A stretch of 64,000 nt of DNA from Rhodanobacter ginsengisoli (GCF_042657065.1 NZ_JBHSNF010000001.1:806001-870000), one strand, 5' to 3'. Shown: positions 1-9,520, counted from the stretch's first letter. Program-made: numbers and translations. The notes: generated by a model from the sequence alone, not told the origin.

Positions 1-153
1 CTCAAGGTGGTGCTGCACAGCTCGCTGAGCGGCCTGTTCAACGAGGGCATGATCAAGGAGGTCAAGGCGGATCGCTTCGTCGCGAAGTTCCAGCCGGACG
101 TGCTGGCACAGGCCGTGCTGGATCTCCTGCCGGAGCAGCCCGCCGCGACCTGA
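1..153 (+). CDS. cheV: Chemotaxis coupling protein CheV, C-terminal end (partial)
   Basis: Only the last 50 codons are present; the gene begins outside the window. The peptide contains the end of a CheY-like receiver domain (VVLHSSLSG, then DRFVAKFQPDVLA, with the conserved Lys in the FVAKF stretch), which is how CheV proteins finish after their CheW domain. CheV couples receptors to CheA and buffers phosphoryl groups. A cheV gene directly upstream of flgB is the usual arrangement in Xanthomonas and Pseudomonas. It ends at TGA 151-153. A stand-alone receiver is the alternative, since the CheW half cannot be seen. Confidence 0.75.
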   Translation, partial: LKVVLHSSLSGLFNEGMIKEVKADRFVAKFQPDVLAQAVLDLLPEQPAAT

Positions 154-260
154 GCGACGGTTCCGGGGCGCGTCAACAATCCGTCTTCGTGCCCCCGGGC
201 CGTCGGGGCGGCGTCACCGGCTGCCGGCGCAGCCCAGCGCCAGCAAGGGTTCCGGCCTGA

Positions 261-276
261 TGGCATGCAATTTGCC
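261..276 (+). promoter_or_regulatory. Sigma-54 promoter of the flgB operon
   Basis: TGGCATG-CAAT-TTGC: the GG at 262-263 and the GC at 274-275 are exactly 10 bases apart, the invariant sigma-54 spacing. Start of transcription would be near 287, 28 bases before flgB. It is the only such match I see between cheV and flgB and fits FleQ/RpoN control of rod and hook genes. Confidence 0.8.
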
Positions 277-314
277 TTCTCTCTCGTGCGGCAACTGCCA
301 CGCGGAGCGAAGCG

Positions 315-725
315 ATGAGTCTGACCCCTGACAACCTTTTCGGAATCCATACCCAGGCGCTGAACCTCTGGCAGCGTCGCAGTGAAGTGCTGGCCAACAA
401 CCTGGCCAACGCCGATACCCCGGGATTCCTGGCGCGCGATATCGATTTCCGCAAGGCGCTCGCCGCGGCCGGCGGCACGTCCGCGGCATCGGGCAGCCTG
501 GCGCTCGAGACGACGTCGCCCGGGCAGATCGGATCTTCCCCGGCGCAGTCGGGCGCGCCACTCGAATACCAGGTGCCCAGCCAGCCGAGCATGGACGGCA
601 ACACCGTCGATGAGCAGGTGCAGCAAGCCGACTTCGCGGCGAACAGCGTGCACTACCAGGCGAGCCTCTCCTTCATCACCGCGCAGATCCACATGTTGCG
701 CACCGCGATCACGGGCCAGGCCTGA
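315..725 (+). CDS. flgB: Flagellar proximal rod protein FlgB
   Basis: 136 residues, the normal FlgB size. The N-terminus has the rod-protein signature (VLANNLANADTPGF, about residues 23-36) and the C-terminus has the amphipathic helix shared by axial proteins. FlgB forms the base of the periplasmic rod and is exported by the flagellar type III apparatus without a cleaved signal. It is first in the flgB-flgL run; its TGA overlaps the flgC start by one base (TGATG). The start chosen is the ATG that puts the rod motif at its usual distance from the N-terminus. Confidence 0.95.
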   Translation: MSLTPDNLFGIHTQALNLWQRRSEVLANNLANADTPGFLARDIDFRKALAAAGGTSAASGSLALETTSPGQIGSSPAQSGAPLEYQVPSQPSMDGNTVDEQVQQADFAANSVHYQASLSFITAQIHMLRTAITGQA

Positions 726-1162
726 TGTCGCTCTTCTCGATCTTCAATGTCGCCGGTTCCGGCATGGCCGCGCAGTCGCAGCGGCTGAACACGGTGGCCA
801 GCAACCTGGCCAATGCCGACAGCGTGGCCAGTTCGCCGCAGGCGGCCTATCGCTCGAAAGAGCCCCTGTTCTCGCAGATCCAGCAGCAGTCGCTTGCCGC
901 CTCGGGTACCGGCCATGCCGGCGATGGCGCCGACGGCGGGGTCCAGGTGGTCGGGGTTACCGAGAGCCAAGCCGCGATCCCGAGTCGCTACGAGCCGGGC
1001 AATCCGCTGGCCGATGCCAACGGCTACGTCTATTCCAGCAACGTCAATCCGGTGGACGAGCTGGTCAACATGATTTCAGCCTCGCGTTCCTACCAGAACA
1101 ACGTCGAGGTCATGAACACCACCAAACAGCTGATGCTGAAGACACTGACGATCGGCCAATAA
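725..1162 (+). CDS. flgC: Flagellar proximal rod protein FlgC
   Basis: 145 residues. The flagellar basal-body rod motif VASNLANADS lies at residues 24-33. The C-terminal block (NPVDELVNMISASRSYQNN) is the conserved axial-protein helix. Partner of FlgB and FlgF in the proximal rod. It starts on the TGATG overlap with flgB, which suggests coupled translation, and is followed after 18 bases by flgD. Confidence 0.95.
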   Translation: MSLFSIFNVAGSGMAAQSQRLNTVASNLANADSVASSPQAAYRSKEPLFSQIQQQSLAASGTGHAGDGADGGVQVVGVTESQAAIPSRYEPGNPLADANGYVYSSNVNPVDELVNMISASRSYQNNVEVMNTTKQLMLKTLTIGQ

Positions 1163-1180
1163 GAGGCAACGGAGCGCACC

Positions 1181-1843
1181 ATGACCACGGTCAACACCAA
1201 CAATGCCGCGGCAAATGCCGCAAGTTCCCCGGTGGGGTCGACGGTTTCCGCCAGCCTGTCGCAGGCGGACTTCCTGAAACTGATGACGGCGCAGCTGCAG
1301 GCGCAGGATCCGACGCATCCGGTGGACAACACCCAGTTCGTTTCGCAGATGGCGCAGTTCAGCCAGCTTTCCAGCAGCCAGGACCTGCTCACTTCGGTGA
1401 ACGGACTGAACAGCACCCTGAGCAGTTCGCTGCAGACCTCGCAGGTGCTGGGTTCGGCCAACCTGGTCAACCGGGAGGTGCTGGTGCCTTCGTCCACCCT
1501 CAGCTACAGCGGCAGCACGGTTACCGGGGCGGCCAATGTCAGCAGCACCGGCGACGTCAGCGTGAGCATTCTCGATTCCACCGGAAAGGTGGTGCGCAGC
1601 ATGGATCTGGGCACCCGGAACAGCGGGCTTTCGCAATTCACCTGGGATGGCAAGGACGACAGCGGCAACCCGGTGGCGCAGGGCGCGTACACGCTGGCGG
1701 CAAGCAGCAATGGCAGTTCGCTGGATACGTACGCGGCGGGCAAGGTGACCGCGGTCGGGTATGGCGGAAACGACGTGGGGACCTATCTGCAGGTCGCGGG
1801 AGTCGGCGGAGTTCCGCTCACCCAGGTGGCGCAGATTCTCTGA
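1181..1843 (+). CDS. flgD: Hook cap / hook assembly scaffold FlgD
   Basis: 220 residues. The N-terminal FlgD scaffold region is clear (QADFLKLMTAQLQAQDPTHP, about residues 29-48), followed by a FLIG-like/Tudor beta-rich C-terminal half (FTWDGKDDSGN). FlgD caps the growing hook and guides FlgE polymerisation, and is later replaced by FlgK. A 16-codon open frame (1843-1893) starts on the flgD TGATG and runs 10 bases into flgE, which could couple translation of the two genes. Confidence 0.93.
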   Translation: MTTVNTNNAAANAASSPVGSTVSASLSQADFLKLMTAQLQAQDPTHPVDNTQFVSQMAQFSQLSSSQDLLTSVNGLNSTLSSSLQTSQVLGSANLVNREVLVPSSTLSYSGSTVTGAANVSSTGDVSVSILDSTGKVVRSMDLGTRNSGLSQFTWDGKDDSGNPVAQGAYTLAASSNGSSLDTYAAGKVTAVGYGGNDVGTYLQVAGVGGVPLTQVAQIL

Positions 1844-1883
1844 TGTACAGGCGCAACTCTTTCAATCGTTCGAGGAATCCATC

Positions 1884-3101
1884 ATGGCTTTGAGTACGGC
1901 ACTCAGCGGAATCAATGCGGCACAGGCGGATCTGAACGTCATCGCCAACAATATCTCGAACGCGAACACGACCGGCTTCAAGGGCTCGCGGGCGCAGTTC
2001 GCCGATATCTTCGCGGTCACCGGATCCAATCTGAACTCCACCGCGACCGGCAGCGGCACCCGCCTGGCCAGCGTGGCCCAGCAGTTTGCGCAGGGCGATG
2101 TGGCGACCACCAACAACAGCCTGGACATGGCGATCAGCGGCAACGGGTTCTTCGTGATCAACGATGGCACCGGCGTCACCTACACCCGTGCCGGTGATTT
2201 CCAGAAGGACCCCAACAGCAACATCGTCACACCCAGCGGCGCGTTCCTGCAGGTCTATCCGTCCAATGGCGCGGGCGGTTTCGATACCAGCACGCTGGCC
2301 AACCTGCAGCTGACCGCGGCGCAAAGCAATGCCACGCCGACCTCGCTGGTGACGATGACCTCGAATCTGCCGGCAAGCGCAACGGTGTCCGCCAATCCGT
2401 TCAGCCCGACCGACGCGACCAGCTACCAGGCCGCCACGCCGGTCACCGTCTACGACTCGCAGGGTGGCTCGCACCAGGGCACCGTCTATTACAACAAGAC
2501 CGCCACCAACAGCTGGGATGCCAACCTGTACGTCGACGGGATCAGCGCCGGCACGCAGGCACTGACCTTCGACGTGAACGGCAATCTCACCACGCCGGCC
2601 AACGGCAACCTGGTGTTCACCCCGGTGAACCTGGCGAACGGTTCCGCCCCGCTGGCGCTGACCGTCAACGTCTCCGGCACCACCCAGTTCGGCACCGGCT
2701 ACTCGCCCGGCACGATCACCCAGAACGGTTTCGAGGCCGGCTCCTTCTCGTCGATCGACATCGACAGCAAGGGTGTGGTGACGGCGAACTATTCGAACAA
2801 CCAGAGCACCCAGCTGGGTCAGATCGCGCTGGCGAATTTCCCCAACCTGCAGGGCTTGCGTCAGCTCGGCAACAGCGCCTGGGCGGCCAGCGGCGACTCC
2901 GGCGTGGCGGTGATGGGTACGGCCGGGGCCGGCCAGTTCGGCGCCATCCAGTCCGGTGCGCTGGAGGGCTCCAATACCGCCGATACCACCTCGCAGCTGG
3001 TCAACATGATCCAGGCGCAGCGCGACTACCAGGCGAACGCGCAGGTGCTGTCGACCGACAGCACGCTGGCCTCCGCGCTGTTCAACGCCGTCTCCAGGTA
3101 A
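1884..3101 (+). CDS. flgE: Flagellar hook protein FlgE
   Basis: 405 residues from ATG 1884, preceded by GAGGAA at good spacing. The open frame extends upstream into flgD but that part has no family similarity. N-terminus MALSTALSGINAAQ followed by NVIANNISNANTTGFK is the typical FlgE start. The middle holds the beta-rich hook domains and the C-terminus has the axial motif (TSQLVNMIQAQRDYQANAQV). FlgE forms the hook between rod and filament; its length is set by FliK. Confidence 0.95.
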   Translation: MALSTALSGINAAQADLNVIANNISNANTTGFKGSRAQFADIFAVTGSNLNSTATGSGTRLASVAQQFAQGDVATTNNSLDMAISGNGFFVINDGTGVTYTRAGDFQKDPNSNIVTPSGAFLQVYPSNGAGGFDTSTLANLQLTAAQSNATPTSLVTMTSNLPASATVSANPFSPTDATSYQAATPVTVYDSQGGSHQGTVYYNKTATNSWDANLYVDGISAGTQALTFDVNGNLTTPANGNLVFTPVNLANGSAPLALTVNVSGTTQFGTGYSPGTITQNGFEAGSFSSIDIDSKGVVTANYSNNQSTQLGQIALANFPNLQGLRQLGNSAWAASGDSGVAVMGTAGAGQFGAIQSGALEGSNTADTTSQLVNMIQAQRDYQANAQVLSTDSTLASALFNAVSR

Positions 3102-3110
3102 TCGACCGTC

Positions 3111-3851
3111 ATGGATCGTTCCCTCTATCTGGCAATGACCGGCGCCACGCAGATGATGCGTGCGCAGGAGGTGGTCAGCAACAACCTGGCCAACGCTTCC
3201 ACGGTCGGCTTCAAGAGCGAGCTGAGCGCATTCAGGAGCCTGCCGGTGCTGGGCGAAGGACTGCCCACGCGCGTCAACGCGGTGGCGGTGGGCGTCGGTC
3301 AGGATCAGGGGCAGGGCGCCACCACCAGCACGGGTCGACCGCTCGACGTGGCGCTCAACGGCAGCGGCTGGATCGCGGTGCAGTCGCCTGACGGTTCGGA
3401 AGGCTATACCCGCGCCGGCGAACTGCAGCTGACCTCCGCCGGCCAGTTGACCGATGCCAAGGGCAATCCGGTGCTGGGCAGCTCCGGCCCGATCAGCCTG
3501 GCCGACAGCGAGCACATCCGGATCGGCGAGGACGGCACGATTTCCGCGGTGCCGGCCGGCGACGGGCCGAACACGGTGGCCGCGCTGGATCAGATCCGGC
3601 TGGTCAATCCCGACCCGGCCGGGATGATCCAGGGCAGCGACGGCCTGATGCACCTGGCCGATGGCGGGCAGGCCGAGGTCGATCCCGGCGTGCGGGTCAC
3701 TTCCGGTGCGCTGGAGTCCAGCAACGTCAATGCCTCGGCCGAGCTGGTGAAGATGATCGCGTTGTCGCGTCAGTACGACATGCAGATCAAGTCGATCAAG
3801 AGTGCCGAGGACAACGCCGCCGCCGCCACCAAACTTCTGCAGTCGAACTGA
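3111..3851 (+). CDS. flgF: Flagellar proximal rod protein FlgF
   Basis: 246 residues. N-terminal MDRSLYLAMTGATQMM, then VVSNNLANASTVGFK, matches FlgF, and the C-terminal axial helix (AELVKMIALSRQYDMQIK) is present. FlgF is a rod subunit placed between FlgC and FlgG. It starts 9 bases after the flgE stop. Confidence 0.95.
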   Translation: MDRSLYLAMTGATQMMRAQEVVSNNLANASTVGFKSELSAFRSLPVLGEGLPTRVNAVAVGVGQDQGQGATTSTGRPLDVALNGSGWIAVQSPDGSEGYTRAGELQLTSAGQLTDAKGNPVLGSSGPISLADSEHIRIGEDGTISAVPAGDGPNTVAALDQIRLVNPDPAGMIQGSDGLMHLADGGQAEVDPGVRVTSGALESSNVNASAELVKMIALSRQYDMQIKSIKSAEDNAAAATKLLQSN

Positions 3852-3886
3852 CCGACGACTGTGCCCATCATCTGGAGTGACTGACC

Positions 3887-4672
3887 ATGCTTTCTTCCCT
3901 TTGGATCGCCAAGACCGGCCTCGATGCGCAGCAGACGCGCATGGACGTCATATCCAACAACCTGGCCAATGCCAACACGACCGGTTTCAAGACGTCGCGG
4001 GCATCGTTCCAGGACCTGATGTACCAGAACAAGGGCCAGCCCGGCGGGCAGACCACGCAGCAGACCCTGTCCCCTTCGGGGCTGATGCTGGGTACCGGCG
4101 TGCGCGTGGTCGGCACGGCGAAACTGTTCACCCAGGGCAGCATCACGCAGACCGGCAACTCGCTGGACGTGGCCATCCAGGGCAGCGGTTTCCTGCAGGT
4201 CAGCATGCCCGACGGCAGCACCGCCTACACCCGTGACGGGTCGCTGCAGACCGATGCGAATGGCCAGCTGGTGACCGCCAACGGCTACCCGCTGGATCCG
4301 CCGGTGACCCTGCCGAGCAACGTGCAGAGCATCACCATCGGCAACGACGGCACGGTCTCGGCCACCACCAACGGCACGGCGGCATCGGTGCAGGTGGGCG
4401 CGCTGCAACTGGCGAACTTCGTCAATCCGGCCGGCCTGGAGGCACGCGGCGACAACCTCTATCTGGAAACCAGCTCCAGCGGTTCGCCGCAGACCGGGCA
4501 GCCTGGACTGAACGGCCTTGGCACGCTGCAGCAGGGCTCGCTCGAATCCTCCAACGTCAACGTGGTCGGCGAGATGGTCGACATGATCGAGACCCAGCGC
4601 ACCTACGAAATGAACTCCAAGGCGATCAGCAGCGCCGACCAGATGCTGCAGAACCTGACGACCAACATGTGA
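3887..4672 (+). CDS. flgG: Flagellar distal rod protein FlgG
   Basis: 261 residues, the highly conserved FlgG length. N-terminus MLSSLWIAKTGLDAQQTRMD, then VISNNLANANTTGFK; C-terminus with VNVVGEMVDMIETQRTYEMN. FlgG makes the distal rod through the L and P rings. A ribosome-binding sequence (CTGGAGTG) lies a few bases before the ATG. Confidence 0.96.
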   Translation: MLSSLWIAKTGLDAQQTRMDVISNNLANANTTGFKTSRASFQDLMYQNKGQPGGQTTQQTLSPSGLMLGTGVRVVGTAKLFTQGSITQTGNSLDVAIQGSGFLQVSMPDGSTAYTRDGSLQTDANGQLVTANGYPLDPPVTLPSNVQSITIGNDGTVSATTNGTAASVQVGALQLANFVNPAGLEARGDNLYLETSSSGSPQTGQPGLNGLGTLQQGSLESSNVNVVGEMVDMIETQRTYEMNSKAISSADQMLQNLTTNM

Positions 4673-4679
4673 GTACGGC

Positions 4680-5363
4680 ATGGCCTCGATGACTTCAATC
4701 CTGCGCGGGTTCACGGCACTGAGCTGGCTGTTGCTGGCCGGCTGCGTCACGCACGTGGTGCACGACGACTCGCAGTGGGCCGCGACCGCGCCGAGCGAGG
4801 TCGATCGGGCGCCGCCGGCCGACGGGTCGATCTACCACGATGCGCAAAGCCTGGAACTGTTCACCGATTCGCGTGCGCATCGCGTGGGCGACATCCTCAC
4901 CGTGGTGCTGCAGGAAAGCACCCAGGCCAGCAAGAAGGCCACCACCAGCACCAGCAAGAACGACAGCGTGGCGCTCGCCTCGCCGACCATCCTGGGGCAG
5001 TCGCTGTCGATCGGGGGCAACCCGGGGACCGTCGGCCTGAACGGGAAGAATGCGTTCGACGGCGCGGGGTCGAGCAGCCAGAGCAACCAGCTCACCGGCC
5101 AGATCACGGTCACCGTGGCGAAGCGGCTGTCCAACGGCAACCTGTTCGTGCGCGGCGAGAAATGGCTGACGATCAACCAGGGCCAGGAGCTGGTGCGCAT
5201 TTCGGGCATCGTGCGCCCGCAGGACATCAGCCAGGACAACAGCATTCCCTCCACGCGCGTGGCCGATGCGCACATCGCCTATACCGGGCGCGGGTCACTC
5301 GCCGATGCGAATACGCAGGGCTGGCTGGCGCGCTTCTTCAATTCCAAGTGGATGCCGTTCTGA
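4680..5363 (+). CDS. flgH: Flagellar L-ring lipoprotein FlgH
   Basis: 227 residues. A short lipoprotein signal ends in LLAGC with the lipidated Cys at residue 22. The conserved FlgH core follows (DSRAHRVGDILTVVLQE and the RGEKWLTINQGQE region). FlgH forms the outer-membrane L ring around the rod. The TGA overlaps the first in-frame start of flgI. Confidence 0.95.
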   Translation: MASMTSILRGFTALSWLLLAGCVTHVVHDDSQWAATAPSEVDRAPPADGSIYHDAQSLELFTDSRAHRVGDILTVVLQESTQASKKATTSTSKNDSVALASPTILGQSLSIGGNPGTVGLNGKNAFDGAGSSSQSNQLTGQITVTVAKRLSNGNLFVRGEKWLTINQGQELVRISGIVRPQDISQDNSIPSTRVADAHIAYTGRGSLADANTQGWLARFFNSKWMPF

Positions 5364-6637
5364 TGAAAGCGCGCCGAATGATGAGGCCGGTGGCCGTGCA
5401 TGCCCCCGCGGCGGAACCCGCGGGCGGCGGCCATGGCCGACCGGTCGTGCCGATGCCGCGCATGGACGTGCATGACGGCAGGCGGGCCGCCGAGTTGCGC
5501 CGCATCGCGATACGCGAAGTGCTGTTGCGCTGGCGCGCCACCGGTACGCTGGTGCTGGCCTGCCTGATGCTGGGGCTGGCGGTGCCGGCGCATGCCGACA
5601 AGATCCAGGACCTCGCCTCGGTCGGCGGCGTGCGCAGCAACCAGTTGATCGGCTATGGCCTGGTGGTCGGTCTGGATGGCAGCGGCGACCAGACCACGCA
5701 ATCGCCGTTCACCACCCAGAGCCTGGAAAACATGCTGCAGCAGTTCGGCGTGACGGTGCCGGCCAGTGCCCGCCCGCAGCTGAAGAACGCCGCGGCCGTG
5801 GTCATCACCGCGAACCTGCCGCCATTCGCCAAGCCGGGGCAGAACATCGACGTCACGGTGGCCTCGATCAGCAATGCCAAGAGCCTGCGCGGCGGCCAGC
5901 TGCTGATGACGCCGCTGCGCGGTGCCGACGGCAATGTCTATGCGATCGCGCAGGGCAGCGTGGTGATCGGCGGCGCCAGTGCGCAGGGCAAGAGCGGCTC
6001 CAGCGTGCAGGTGAACATCTCCGACAGCGGCCGCATCCCCAACGGCGCGTCGGTGGAACGCAGCGTGGCCTCGTCGTTCAGCCAGGACGGCAACCTGATG
6101 CTCAATCTCAACACCCCGGATTTCACCACCGCCGCGCGCATCGCCGAAGCGGTCAACCATGCCTACGGTGCCGGCACGGCCGCCGCTGTCGATGGCGGCA
6201 CGGTGTCGGTGCGCTCGCCGCAGGACCCGTCGCAGAAGGTGGCCTGGCTGGGTGCGATCCAGAACCTCGATGTCACGCCCGGCAGCCCGCCGGCCCGCGT
6301 GGTGATCAATTCGCGCACCGGCACGGTCGTGATCGGTTCGGACGTGAAAGTCAGCGCGGCCGCGGTTGCCCACGGTTCGATCCAGGTCACCATCAGCGAG
6401 CAGCCGCAGGTCAGCCAGCCCGGACCGTTCAGCAACGGCCAGACCGCGATCGTGCAGAACAGCAGCGTGCAGATCAGCGAAGGCAGCGGGCACATGTTCA
6501 AGTTCGATCCGGGCGTGAGCCTGGATACCATCGTGCGTGCGGTCAATCAGGTCGGCGCCGCGCCGAGCGACCTGATCTCGATCCTGCAGGCGCTGAAACA
6601 GGCCGGCGCCCTGCATGCCGAGCTGGTCGTGATCTGA
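5363..6637 (+). CDS. flgI: Flagellar P-ring protein FlgI
   Basis: 424 residues from ATG 5363. The family core begins at DKIQDLASVGGVRSN (residue 79), after a clear signal sequence (TLVLACLMLGLAVPAHA), so the mature protein of about 346 residues is normal. The stretch before the signal peptide is unusually long from this start (about 55 residues, Arg/Pro-rich). In-frame ATGs at 5453 and 5462 would give a more ordinary precursor. I keep 5363 because it overlaps the flgH stop (TGATG), but the start is uncertain. FlgI forms the periplasmic P ring. Confidence 0.9.
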   Translation: MKARRMMRPVAVHAPAAEPAGGGHGRPVVPMPRMDVHDGRRAAELRRIAIREVLLRWRATGTLVLACLMLGLAVPAHADKIQDLASVGGVRSNQLIGYGLVVGLDGSGDQTTQSPFTTQSLENMLQQFGVTVPASARPQLKNAAAVVITANLPPFAKPGQNIDVTVASISNAKSLRGGQLLMTPLRGADGNVYAIAQGSVVIGGASAQGKSGSSVQVNISDSGRIPNGASVERSVASSFSQDGNLMLNLNTPDFTTAARIAEAVNHAYGAGTAAAVDGGTVSVRSPQDPSQKVAWLGAIQNLDVTPGSPPARVVINSRTGTVVIGSDVKVSAAAVAHGSIQVTISEQPQVSQPGPFSNGQTAIVQNSSVQISEGSGHMFKFDPGVSLDTIVRAVNQVGAAPSDLISILQALKQAGALHAELVVI

Positions 6638-7605
6638 TGGCCATCGGTGGCGACCCGGCGATGCAGAGCCTCAACACCTGGACCGATCTGTCCGGGTTCA
6701 GTGCCCTGCGTCAACAGGCGCAGACTGACAGCAAGGCGGCGCTGCCGGTCGTCGCGAAACAGTTCGAATCCATCTTTACCCAGATGGTGCTGAAGTCGAT
6801 GCGGGAAGCCAACTACGGCGACAAGCTGTTCGACAGCCAGGCCGGCGATGCGTGGCAGGGCCTGTTCGATCAGCAGCTTTCGGTGAGCCTGTCGAGCAAG
6901 GGGCATGGCCTGGGCATCGCGGACATGCTGGTGCGCCAGCTCGGCGGCCATGTCGCGGGTGCCGCGGGACAACCGGTGGCCGCGGGCGATCCGGGCCAGC
7001 CGGCGGCAGGTTCGCCGGACAACTGGAAAGAGCGTCTGGGCACGGTAGTCGACGCGGTGAGCTCCGCCAGCGAGAGCGTATCCAGGTGGGTGCCGGGCGA
7101 CCCTGCCGATTTCGTGCGGCAACTGGCGCCGTATGCGAAGAAGGCCGCCGAGAAACTCGGTGTCTCGCTGCGTGCCGTGCTGGCCCAGGCGGCGCTGGAA
7201 ACCCAGTGGGGCAAGCACATGCCGACCCATGCCGATGGCAGCAGCAGCAACAACCTGTTCGGCATCAAGGCCGGCTCCGGCTGGGACGGTGGCCGGGTCA
7301 ACGTGCCGACGCTGGAATTCGAGGGGGGTGTTGCGGTCAGGCGACACGCCCACTTCCGCGCCTACGAATCGCCGCAGCAGTCGTTCGACGACTATGCCCG
7401 CCTGATCGGCGACAACCCGCGCTATGCCGCCGCCCTGGGCAAGGGCGACGACGTGCTCGGTTTCGCCCGCGGACTGATCAGCGGCAGCTACGCGACCGAC
7501 CCGGCGTATGCGTCCAAGATCGCCGCCATCGCCAACAGTCCCGCCATGCGTCAGGCGCTGTCGGCGCTCAAGAACGCCGTCAAATTGCCGACATCATCAG
7601 AATGA
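6637..7605 (+). CDS. flgJ: Rod cap and peptidoglycan hydrolase FlgJ
   Basis: 322 residues with both FlgJ halves. The rod-cap domain is at about 1-105 (VAKQFESIFTQMVLKSMREA). The glucosaminidase-type domain is at about 160-310, with the probable catalytic Glu188 in AALETQWGK followed by NNLFGIK. FlgJ lets the rod cross the peptidoglycan. It overlaps flgI by TGATG. At its end a 9-codon frame (7602-7631) starts on the flgJ ATGA and ends just inside flgK. Confidence 0.95.
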   Translation: MAIGGDPAMQSLNTWTDLSGFSALRQQAQTDSKAALPVVAKQFESIFTQMVLKSMREANYGDKLFDSQAGDAWQGLFDQQLSVSLSSKGHGLGIADMLVRQLGGHVAGAAGQPVAAGDPGQPAAGSPDNWKERLGTVVDAVSSASESVSRWVPGDPADFVRQLAPYAKKAAEKLGVSLRAVLAQAALETQWGKHMPTHADGSSSNNLFGIKAGSGWDGGRVNVPTLEFEGGVAVRRHAHFRAYESPQQSFDDYARLIGDNPRYAAALGKGDDVLGFARGLISGSYATDPAYASKIAAIANSPAMRQALSALKNAVKLPTSSE

Positions 7606-7623
7606 AGCGCCCAGGAATGACCC

Positions 7624-9498
7624 ATGGCTAACATGCTCAGCACCGGTATTTCCGGGCTCAATGCCGCGCAGGTGGCGCTCAGCACGGTCAGCAACAACAT
7701 CAGCAACACCAACACGCCGGGCTACGACCGGCAGCTGGTGCAGCAGACCGATGCCGTCACGCAGTCCAACGGCCGCTACACGATCGGCAGCGGCGTCAAC
7801 GTGGTGGCGGTGCAGCGCGCCTACAGCGAATACCTGACCAGTGCAGTGTGGAACAGCCATGCCAGCCTGCAGCGGGCGTCGACCTACAACGATCTGGCGA
7901 CCACGCTGAACAGCGCGCTCAGCGCCAGCGGCGACCTGCAGGGCTCGCTCGACAGCTTCTATGGTGCGTTCAGCGCCGTGGCGAATGCGCCGGGCAGCAC
8001 GTCCAGCCGGCAGGCCCTGCTGGGCAGCGCCGGCACGCTGGCGGCCGTGTTCAACACGCTCGGCCAGCAGCTGAGTTCGCAGCAGGGCCAGGTCAACAGC
8101 CAGATCACCAGCACGGTCACCAGCATCAACAGCGTGATCGGCAACATCGCGGACATCAACCAGCAGATCAACCAGGCCAGCGCCACCGGCCAGCCCAACG
8201 CGCTGCTCGATCAACGCGACGCCCTGATCGGCACGCTGTCCGGCTATCTGGGCGTGACCGCCGTGGCCGAGAAGAACGGCACGGTGAGCGTGTATTCGTC
8301 GAGCGGGCAGGCGCTGGTCAGCGGCAGCAATGCCTACAAGCTGTCCACCGGCCGCAACAGCTACGATCCGACCAGTCCGGATGTGTTCGACAGTTCCGGC
8401 AACAACATCACCAGCCGGCTGAGCGGCGGTTCGCTCGGCGCCTTGCTGGACTATCGGGCCAACGTGCTCGCGCCGGTGCAGAACGGGCTGGGGCAGGCGG
8501 CGGTGGCGCTGGCTACCAGCGTCAACACCCAGCAGGCCAAGGGACTCGATCTCAGCGGACAGCAGGGTGGCGCGATCTTCAGCGTGCCCTCGCCAACCGT
8601 GCTCGGTGCCGCCGGCAACCTGGGCAATGCCGGTATCGCGGCCAGCATCAGCGACGTTTCGCAGCTGACCACGTCGGACTACAAGCTCAGCTACGACGGC
8701 AGCCAGTGGAACCTGCAGACCACGGCGGGGCAGAACGTCGCGCTGACCACGAACGCGAACGGCAGCCTGTCGGCCGATGGGCTGACGTTCACCGTTTCCG
8801 GGACGGCACAGGCCGGCGACAGCTATCAGATCCAGCCCACCCGCAATGCCGCGTCCGGGCTTTCCGTGGTGCTGACGAATCCCGCGGGCGTGGCGGCCGC
8901 GGCGGCACTGGACATCGGCGCGGGCAGCGGCAATGCCGGCAGCGCGACGGCCGGTGCGGTGAGCGTGACGGACCCGGCCAATCCGGCTTTGCTGAGCAAT
9001 GCCTCGGTGACCTTCACCGCACCCAACGCCTACCAGGTCACCGACGGCAGCGGCACCGTGCTGGCCAGTGGCGCGTACGTCTCCGGCCAGCCGATCTCGG
9101 CGAACGGCTGGAGCGTGACGCTCTCGGGTGCGCCGGCGACCGGCGACAGTTTCAGCGTGGCGGCCAATACCAATGGGCTGAACGACAACAGCAATGCGCT
9201 GGCGCTGGCCGGCATGGCGACGCAGGGCGTGCTCGCCGGCGGCAACACCTCGGTGCTGAACGCCTTTGCCAGCCTCACCACGCAGATCGGCAACGTCGGC
9301 AGCCAGGCGGCCACCAACCTGACCACCCAGACCAGCCTCAACAACCAGGCCGTATCGGCCCAGCAGAGCGTTTCCGGCGTGAACCTCGATGAAGAGGCCG
9401 CCAGCCTGGTCAGGTTCCAGCAGGCCTACCAGGCGTCGGCGCAGATCATTTCGACCTCGCAGACGATCTTCAGCAGCCTGCTGAACGCGATCCATTGA
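7624..9498 (+). CDS. flgK: Hook-filament junction protein FlgK (HAP1)
   Basis: 624 residues, typical of FlgK with a large central domain. N-terminus MANMLSTGISGLNAAQVALS, then VSNNISNTNTPGYDRQ; the C-terminal block VNLDEEAASLVRFQQAYQAS is diagnostic. FlgK joins hook to filament together with FlgL. The middle (about 330-510) is Ser/Thr/Ala/Gly-rich, as often seen in the exposed domain. Confidence 0.95.
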   Translation: MANMLSTGISGLNAAQVALSTVSNNISNTNTPGYDRQLVQQTDAVTQSNGRYTIGSGVNVVAVQRAYSEYLTSAVWNSHASLQRASTYNDLATTLNSALSASGDLQGSLDSFYGAFSAVANAPGSTSSRQALLGSAGTLAAVFNTLGQQLSSQQGQVNSQITSTVTSINSVIGNIADINQQINQASATGQPNALLDQRDALIGTLSGYLGVTAVAEKNGTVSVYSSSGQALVSGSNAYKLSTGRNSYDPTSPDVFDSSGNNITSRLSGGSLGALLDYRANVLAPVQNGLGQAAVALATSVNTQQAKGLDLSGQQGGAIFSVPSPTVLGAAGNLGNAGIAASISDVSQLTTSDYKLSYDGSQWNLQTTAGQNVALTTNANGSLSADGLTFTVSGTAQAGDSYQIQPTRNAASGLSVVLTNPAGVAAAAALDIGAGSGNAGSATAGAVSVTDPANPALLSNASVTFTAPNAYQVTDGSGTVLASGAYVSGQPISANGWSVTLSGAPATGDSFSVAANTNGLNDNSNALALAGMATQGVLAGGNTSVLNAFASLTTQIGNVGSQAATNLTTQTSLNNQAVSAQQSVSGVNLDEEAASLVRFQQAYQASAQIISTSQTIFSSLLNAIH

Positions 9499-9520
9499 CC
9501 GTGATCCGGGAATAGTCGAC

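Noticed and set aside
1818..3653. 611-codon minus-strand open frame opposite flgE and flgF
   Set aside because: Arg/Gly/Ala-rich shadow product; the plus-strand genes fit their families end to end.
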